Assembly: GCF_001556515.1 (NCBI RefSeq)
Contig: NZ_LSJA01000097.1
Span: 1-10,216 of the forward strand
Reading direction: 5' to 3'
Length of the DNA: 10,216 nt
Origin: Caulobacter sp. CCH9-E1
GTDB taxonomy: Bacteria; Pseudomonadota; Alphaproteobacteria; Caulobacterales; Caulobacteraceae
Under the pieces are notes generated by a model, which saw only the letters and a program-made list of their open reading frames with translations, was not told the DNA's origin and made no database searches. Of the stretch, positions 6,211-10,216 are shown piece after piece (within the stretch, counting starts at the first letter, position 1; every line of letters starts with the position of its first letter). Made by a program: the position numbers and the translations under genes.

Positions 6211-7665
6211 GTGAGCTTCTGGACGCGCCGAAAGGCCATCGACACCATCACCGCGGGACACGCGGACAGTCATCAGCTGAAGAAGACCCTGAGCTGGCCT
6301 CACCTGGTGGCCCTGGGCGTCGGCGCCATCGTCGGCACCGGCATCTACACCCTGACCGGCGTCGGGGCGGGCCTGGCCGGACCGGGCGTGATCCTATCCT
6401 TCCTGATCGCCGGGGCGGTCTGCGCGTGCGCGGCGCTGTGCTACGCCGAGTTGTCGACCCTGATGCCGGCGGCGGGCAGCGCCTACACCTACAGCTACGC
6501 GGCCATGGGCGAACCGGTGGCCTGGTTCGTCGGCTGGAGCCTGATCCTGGAATACACCCTGGTTTGCGCGGCCGTCGCCGTCGGCTGGTCGGCCCATGCG
6601 ACCGGCCTGTTCCACGCCGCTGGCTTCCCGGACTACCTGTTGGCCGGCCCGCATGTGGAGCTGGCTGGCGGTCGCCACGGCGTGGTCAACCTGCCGGCCG
6701 TGATCATCTCCATGGCGGTGGCGGGTCTGCTGGCCCTCGGGACTCGCGAGAGCGCCACGGTGAACATGGTCCTGGTGTTCGTGAAGATCATCGCCCTGGT
6801 GATCTTCGTGGCCCTGTGCCTGCCGGCCTTCGACGCCAGCCACTTCACGCCGTTCATGCCCAACGGTTTTTCGGCGCACTTGCCGCCCGGCGCCGCGCCC
6901 GACGCCGCGAAGATCGGGGTCATGGCCGCGGCCAGCCTGATCTTCTTCGCCTTCTACGGCTTCGACGCTGTGTCGACCGCCGCCGAGGAGACCAAGAACC
7001 CCAAGCGCGACCTGACCATCGGCATCGTCGGCTCGATGGCCGCCTGCACGGCGATCTACATGATCGTCGCCGCCGCCGCGATCGGGGCCTCGCGCGCCGA
7101 GGTGTTCTCCAAGAGCGAGGCGCCGCTGGTCTTCATCCTGGAGAGCCTGAGCTATCCCAAGGTCGCCCAGCTGGTCGCCCTGGCGGCGGTGATCGCCCTG
7201 CCGACCGTGATCCTGGCCTTCATGTACGGCCAGAGCCGGATCTTCTTCGTGATGGCGCGTGACGGCCTGCTGCCGCGCGCCCTGTCGCGGGTGAACGCCA
7301 AGACTGGCACCCCCGTGCTGATGACGCTGCTGACCGGCGCCTTGTCGGCCGTGCTGTCGGGTCTGCTTTCGCTGAAGGACATCGCCGAGCTGGCCAACGC
7401 CGGCACGCTGTGGGCGTTCATCGCCGTCGGCGCCTCGGTGATCCTGCTGCGCCTGCGCGAGCCTGCTCGTCCGCGCGTCTTCTCGACGCCGATCTGGCAA
7501 GTCGTGGCGCCGGCCGGGATCCTGGGCTGTCTCTATCTCTTCATCAGCCTGCCGGTGAAGACCCAGGTCTACTTCCTGTACGCCCATCTGATCGGCGCGG
7601 CGATCTATCTGGCCTATGGCGTGCGCAAGAGCGTCCTGGCCCAGCAAGAGAAGGCCGCAGGGTAA
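6211..7665 (+). CDS. APC-superfamily amino acid permease (CAT/YfnA-like)
   Basis: This 484-residue integral membrane protein has about 12 hydrophobic helices. The helix-1 substrate loop is intact: LGVGAIVGTGIYTLTG (35-50), as in cationic amino acid transporter (CAT) and YfnA-type members. CYAELSTLMPAAGSAYTYSY follows near residues 78-97, and the FFAFYGFDAVSTAAEETKNP motif typical of the CAT subfamily lies near 245-264. The gene starts at GTG (6211) with a strong GGAGG 8 bases before it; the next in-frame alternatives would cut into the N-terminal helix. It should import an amino acid by proton coupling, but the amino acid is not predictable. It follows the YeiH-type gene by 66 bases, a gap that holds a hairpin at its ribosome binding site. 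Co-transcription is possible but uncertain. Confidence 0.92.
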   Translation: MSFWTRRKAIDTITAGHADSHQLKKTLSWPHLVALGVGAIVGTGIYTLTGVGAGLAGPGVILSFLIAGAVCACAALCYAELSTLMPAAGSAYTYSYAAMGEPVAWFVGWSLILEYTLVCAAVAVGWSAHATGLFHAAGFPDYLLAGPHVELAGGRHGVVNLPAVIISMAVAGLLALGTRESATVNMVLVFVKIIALVIFVALCLPAFDASHFTPFMPNGFSAHLPPGAAPDAAKIGVMAAASLIFFAFYGFDAVSTAAEETKNPKRDLTIGIVGSMAACTAIYMIVAAAAIGASRAEVFSKSEAPLVFILESLSYPKVAQLVALAAVIALPTVILAFMYGQSRIFFVMARDGLLPRALSRVNAKTGTPVLMTLLTGALSAVLSGLLSLKDIAELANAGTLWAFIAVGASVILLRLREPARPRVFSTPIWQVVAPAGILGCLYLFISLPVKTQVYFLYAHLIGAAIYLAYGVRKSVLAQQEKAAG

Positions 7666-7704
7666 GGCTTCCATTCTCGGGGGCCATCGCTACAGTCTCG
7701 GTAA

Positions 7705-7720
7705 AAACAAGTGTTTGACA
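7705..7720 (+). promoter_or_regulatory. Palindrome overlapping a TTGACA -35 element, PsrA-like
   Basis: The inverted repeat AAACAAGTGTTT (7705-7716) overlaps TTGACA (7715-7720), the best -35-like hexamer before the acyl-CoA dehydrogenase. The core AAAC-N4-GTTTG resembles the site of PsrA, a TetR-type fatty-acid-responsive regulator of Pseudomonas ([G/C]AAAC-N2-4-GTTT[G/C]); the left flank deviates. No convincing -10 element is visible downstream. The regulator is inferred from the gene's role. Confidence 0.35.
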
Positions 7721-7723
7721 CCT

Positions 7724-7744
7724 CCCTTCGCGACCAGCGAGGGG
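7724..7744 (+). repeat. Leader hairpin before the acyl-CoA dehydrogenase
   Basis: CCCTTCGC (7724-7731) pairs with GCGAGGGG (7737-7744) over 8 base pairs, one of them G-T, around a 5-base loop. It lies between the TTGACA element and the ATG at 7766, leaving the GGGAG ribosome binding site free. It may be a 5' leader stem or part of an operator; no T run follows. Confidence 0.35.
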
Positions 7745-7765
7745 CCGGACAACGGGAGAACGCGC

Positions 7766-8911
7766 ATGGCCCTCGACCTGGAGACCCGCGAGCAGCTGAT
7801 CGATACAGTCGCCCGCTTCGTCGCCGAACGTCTGCGGCCCATCGAGGCCAAGGTCGCCGAGGACGACGCTGTTCCCGCCGATGTCGTCGAGGAGATGAAG
7901 GCCCTGGGCCTCTTTGGCCTCTCCATCCCCGAGGAATATGGCGGCCTGGGCCTGGGCATGGAGGACGAGACGCTGGTGGCCATCGAGCTGGGCCGCGCCT
8001 CTCCGGCCTTCCGCTCGGTGTTCGGCACCAATGTCGGCATCGGCAGCCAGGGCTTGGTCATGTTCGGCGACGACGCCCAGAAGGCCAAGTGGCTGCCGGG
8101 GATCGCGTCCGGTGAGGTTGTCACGTCCTTCGCCCTGACCGAGCCCGAGGCCGGCTCCGACAGTGGCGCGGTCCAGACCCGCGCCACGCTGGACGGCGAC
8201 GCCTATGTCCTGAACGGGGCCAAGCGCTACATCACCAACGCCGGCAAGGCCTCGCTGTTTACGGTGATGGCCCGGACCAATCCCGACGTGAAGGGCGGCG
8301 GCGTGTCGGCCTTCCTGGCGCCGCGCGACCTGCCGGGTCTGTCGGTCTCCAAGCCCGAGAAGAAGATGGGCCAGCAGGGCGCCCATATCCACGATGTCAC
8401 CTTCGACAACGTGCGGGTGCCGGTCGAGAACCGCCTCGGCGCCGAGGGCGAGGGATTCAAGGTCGCCATGCAGGTATTGGACCGCGGCCGCCTGCACATC
8501 GCCGCCGTCTGCGTGGGCGTGGCCGAGCGCCTGATCGCCGACTGCGTGGCCTACGCCTTGGAACGCAAGCAGTTTGGCCAGCCGATCGCCAACTTCCAGC
8601 TGATCCAGGCGATGATCGCCGACAGCAAGACCGAGGCGCTGGCGGCGCGCGCCCTGGTGCTGGAGACCGCCCGCAAGCGCGACGCCGGCGTCGGGGTGAC
8701 GCTGGAGGCGGCGGCCAGCAAGCTGTTCGCTTCGGAGATGGTCGGCAGGGTCGCCGACCGCGCGGTGCAGATCTTCGGCGGCGCCGGCTATGTCGCCGAC
8801 TATGGAATCGAGCGTCTCTATCGCGACGTCCGGATCTTCCGGATCTACGAGGGCACCACCCAGATCCAGCAGTTGGTGATCGCGCGCGAGACTCTAAAAC
8901 GCGGCGGATAA
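7766..8911 (+). CDS. Acyl-CoA dehydrogenase (FAD-dependent)
   Basis: The product has 381 residues, the usual length for short- and medium-chain acyl-CoA dehydrogenases. It oxidises an acyl-CoA to the trans-2-enoyl-CoA and passes electrons via FAD to electron transfer flavoprotein. Visible marks are the N-terminal helical domain (1-120), signature 1 ALTEPEAGSD (123-132), the mid beta domain, RKQFGQPIANFQLIQ (267-281), signature 2 around QIFGGAGYVADYGIERLYRD (335-354) and the catalytic base Glu362 in YEGTTQIQ (361-368). The frame is open back to 7616, inside the permease gene, but the ATG at 7766 has GGGAG about 7 bases upstream and gives the family start. Chain length or branched-chain specificity cannot be read reliably. 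It appears to be a stand-alone transcription unit; ETF and hydratase genes are not in this window. Confidence 0.94.
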   Translation: MALDLETREQLIDTVARFVAERLRPIEAKVAEDDAVPADVVEEMKALGLFGLSIPEEYGGLGLGMEDETLVAIELGRASPAFRSVFGTNVGIGSQGLVMFGDDAQKAKWLPGIASGEVVTSFALTEPEAGSDSGAVQTRATLDGDAYVLNGAKRYITNAGKASLFTVMARTNPDVKGGGVSAFLAPRDLPGLSVSKPEKKMGQQGAHIHDVTFDNVRVPVENRLGAEGEGFKVAMQVLDRGRLHIAAVCVGVAERLIADCVAYALERKQFGQPIANFQLIQAMIADSKTEALAARALVLETARKRDAGVGVTLEAAASKLFASEMVGRVADRAVQIFGGAGYVADYGIERLYRDVRIFRIYEGTTQIQQLVIARETLKRGG

Positions 8912-8986
8912 GCTCAATGTGGATGTGGTGGTTTGTCGCATCTGTAGTTCAGAGAAATGGGTGCGTCGAGGAGTCGCGCATCATTT

Positions 8987-9044
8987 GATATCTAAGAAAA
9001 AGTTCGATTAGTCGATGTCATTGGCCTAGAGGGGGATATCTAAG
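8987..9044. repeat. Direct repeat GATATCTAAG, two copies
   Basis: Identical 10-base copies lie at 8987-8996 and 9035-9044, 48 bases apart, in the 258-base gene-free region between the acyl-CoA dehydrogenase and the chemoreceptor. Each contains the palindrome GATATC. They could be paired regulator sites; no known consensus came to mind. The spacer also holds GTCGATGTCATTGGC, with no recognised motif. Confidence 0.35.
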
Positions 9045-9045
9045 G

Positions 9046-9059
9046 TTGATTCAAATCAG
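9046..9059. promoter_or_regulatory. Candidate FNR/FixK box
   Basis: TTGATTCAAATCAG matches TTGAT-N4-ATCAA, the site of CRP/FNR-type regulators such as FixK, at 9 of 10 fixed positions. Its inner 12 bases form a perfect palindrome. It is centred about 117 bases before the chemoreceptor ATG and contains one GANTC site (GATTC). In Caulobacter, FixLJ-FixK controls the low-oxygen response, which suits the globin domain of the gene downstream. Function is inferred. Confidence 0.5.
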
Positions 9060-9076
9060 CAATGGGTTGGCGGAAG

Positions 9077-9095
9077 GCGCGACATGTGGTCGCGC
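9077..9095. repeat. Perfect 7-base-pair inverted repeat in the chemoreceptor upstream region
   Basis: GCGCGAC (9077-9083) and GTCGCGC (9089-9095) are perfect complements around ATGTG. The element lies between the FNR/FixK-like box and the CtrA box. There is no T run, so an operator or a DNA or RNA stem is more likely than a terminator. No regulator is assigned. Confidence 0.4.
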
Positions 9096-9110
9096 TGAGA
9101 CAAGAACCAT

Positions 9111-9125
9111 TTAAGTCTGCATTAA
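9111..9125. promoter_or_regulatory. CtrA binding box (TTAA-N7-TTAA)
   Basis: TTAAGTCTGCATTAA is a perfect full CtrA site with the exact 7-base spacing, in a genome where TTAA is rare because of high GC. It ends 44 bases before the chemoreceptor ATG, a position where CtrA would overlap a -35 region and activate transcription. CtrA drives flagellar and chemotaxis genes in predivisional Caulobacter cells, so the context fits well. Confidence 0.7.
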
Positions 9126-9169
9126 TGATACGACGCCAGCTTTTCCCGCTCACACCTAGGGGAGCGGCG

Positions 9170-10216
9170 ATGAGCCACGACTACGCGATCAACGAGCGAG
9201 TGGCGTTCATGGGGATCGATGACAAGGCCCGCGCGGCCTTGCGGGATCTTCGACCTGTCGTCGGCAAGGCGATCGGACCGGCCCTTGACAGCTTCTACGC
9301 CAAGGTGGCGGCTACGCCCGAGACGCGGAAGTTCTTCAAGGACGACAAGCACATGGCGGCCGCTAGCGGACGCCAGCAGGCGCATTGGGACGGCATCGTC
9401 CAGGCCAAGTTCAGCGAGGACTATGTCCGCGCCGTCCGCACGATCGGTGAAACCCACGCCCGCATCGGCCTCGAGCCGCGCTGGTACATTGGCGGCTACG
9501 CGGTGGTCAGCGATCACCTGATCCGCTCGGTCCTTGAGTCGGTCTGGCCCAAGGGCATTATGAGCAAGGGCGGCTTGGCCCAGGCCGGCGAGGCGCTCAG
9601 CGCGCTGATGAAGGCGATCCTGCTGGACATGGATTTCGCGATCTCGATCTATCTCGAGACGATCGACAATGAACGTCAACGGCTGGAGGCCGAGCAGCGC
9701 GAGGCGCAAGCCTGCCAATTGCAGATGGTCCAAGCGTTGGGCGAGGCCCTCGACCGCCTGGCCCAGGGCGATCTGCAATCTCGCCTCGACATCGACGTAA
9801 ATCCGGATTTCCAGAAGCTCAAGGACGACTTCAATAACGCCGTCGCCCTGCTGGACCAGGCCATGGGCGGGGTCAGCGCCGCGACGGACGGCATTCGCTC
9901 AGGCACCGACGAGATCAGCATCGCCGCCGACGATCTGGCGCGCCGCACCGAGCAGCAGGCCGCCAGCCTGGAAGAGACCGCCGCAGCGCTGGACGAGATC
10001 ACCCAGACCGTTAGCCGGGCCGCAGACGGCGCCAAGCAGGCCCAGGACGTGGTCGCCGGCGCCAAGTCCGAGGCCGAAAGGTCGGGGATCGTGGTCGATC
10101 AGGCCGTCGCGGCCATGGGCGAGATCGAGACCAGCTCGCGCGAGATCGGCAATATCATCGGGGTGATCGACGAGATCGCCTTCCAGACCAACCTGCTGGC
10201 CCTGAACGCCGGCGTC
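9170..10216 (+). CDS. Globin-coupled methyl-accepting chemotaxis protein (HemAT-like), 3' end outside window
   Basis: The first 349 codons are present and the frame is still open at the window edge. Residues 1-165 form a protoglobin sensor domain. The pattern ETHARIGLEPRWYIGGY places the proximal haem histidine at H96 and the Tyr ten residues on at Y106; Y43 in SFYAKV is the B10 distal Tyr. The 53-residue Y43-H96 spacing equals that of Bacillus HemAT (Y70, H123). A HAMP-like segment follows (about 183-232, ALGEALDRLAQGDLQSRLDI), then the coiled-coil signalling domain with the glutamine/glutamate-rich methylation-type stretch RRTEQQAASLEETAAALDEI (258-277) and the kinase-control tip starting IDEIAFQTNLLALNAG (333-348). 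There is no membrane segment, so the receptor is soluble. It should sense oxygen (or NO/CO) and signal through CheW/CheA. The ATG has GGGGAG about 5 bases upstream. Upstream are CtrA and FNR/FixK-like boxes. Confidence 0.93.
   Translation, partial: MSHDYAINERVAFMGIDDKARAALRDLRPVVGKAIGPALDSFYAKVAATPETRKFFKDDKHMAAASGRQQAHWDGIVQAKFSEDYVRAVRTIGETHARIGLEPRWYIGGYAVVSDHLIRSVLESVWPKGIMSKGGLAQAGEALSALMKAILLDMDFAISIYLETIDNERQRLEAEQREAQACQLQMVQALGEALDRLAQGDLQSRLDIDVNPDFQKLKDDFNNAVALLDQAMGGVSAATDGIRSGTDEISIAADDLARRTEQQAASLEETAAALDEITQTVSRAADGAKQAQDVVAGAKSEAERSGIVVDQAVAAMGEIETSSREIGNIIGVIDEIAFQTNLLALNAGV

Noticed and set aside
9383..9388. His72 in QAHWDGI as the proximal haem ligand of the globin domain.
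   Set aside because: H96 gives the exact 53-residue spacing to the B10 Tyr and the +10 Tyr seen in HemAT, so H72 is more likely an E-helix residue.

Overview
The window is GC-rich, densely coded DNA that looks like a chromosome segment of an alphaproteobacterium, most likely Caulobacter or a close relative. The grounds are the protein families present, a perfect CtrA-type box (TTAA-N7-TTAA), and the chemoreceptor tip ending in LALNAGV. I see no insertion sequence, phage gene, tRNA, rRNA or CRISPR array. Taxonomy is inferred from style, not from a database match.

Layout, left to right. (1) 105-2026, minus strand: a two-gene operon encoding a PlcP/LpxH-type metallophosphoesterase and a GT4 glycosyltransferase, joined by a TGATG overlap. 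This pairing matches the phospholipid-to-glycolipid remodelling module (PlcP plus Agt) known from phosphate-starved alphaproteobacteria. (2) 2300-2929, plus strand: a TetR regulator. It is followed by a 51-residue proline-rich ORF (2984-3139) whose TAG stop interleaves with the stop of the convergent gene in one CTAG. (3) 3136-4767, minus strand: an Lrp/AsnC regulator, then a HisC-like aminotransferase carrying a Tat signal peptide. A perfect 15-bp palindrome just upstream of the Lrp gene is a good candidate autoregulatory operator. (4) 4889-7665, plus strand: a small DUF6356-like membrane protein, a YeiH-family transporter coupled to it by an ATGA overlap, and an APC-family amino acid permease starting at GTG with a hairpin that reaches into its ribosome binding site. 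(5) 7766-8911: an acyl-CoA dehydrogenase with a PsrA-like palindrome at a TTGACA element. (6) 8912-9169: a comparatively AT-rich regulatory region. (7) 9170 to the window end: the start of a globin-coupled methyl-accepting chemotaxis protein, cut off by the window edge.

The most interesting piece is the last one. A soluble haem-globin chemoreceptor (predicted proximal His96, distal Tyr43) lies behind a near-perfect FNR/FixK box and a perfect CtrA box. That would tie an oxygen-sensing receptor to both low-oxygen control and the cell cycle. Next in interest are the exported aminotransferase beside an Lrp regulator, and the lipid-remodelling pair.
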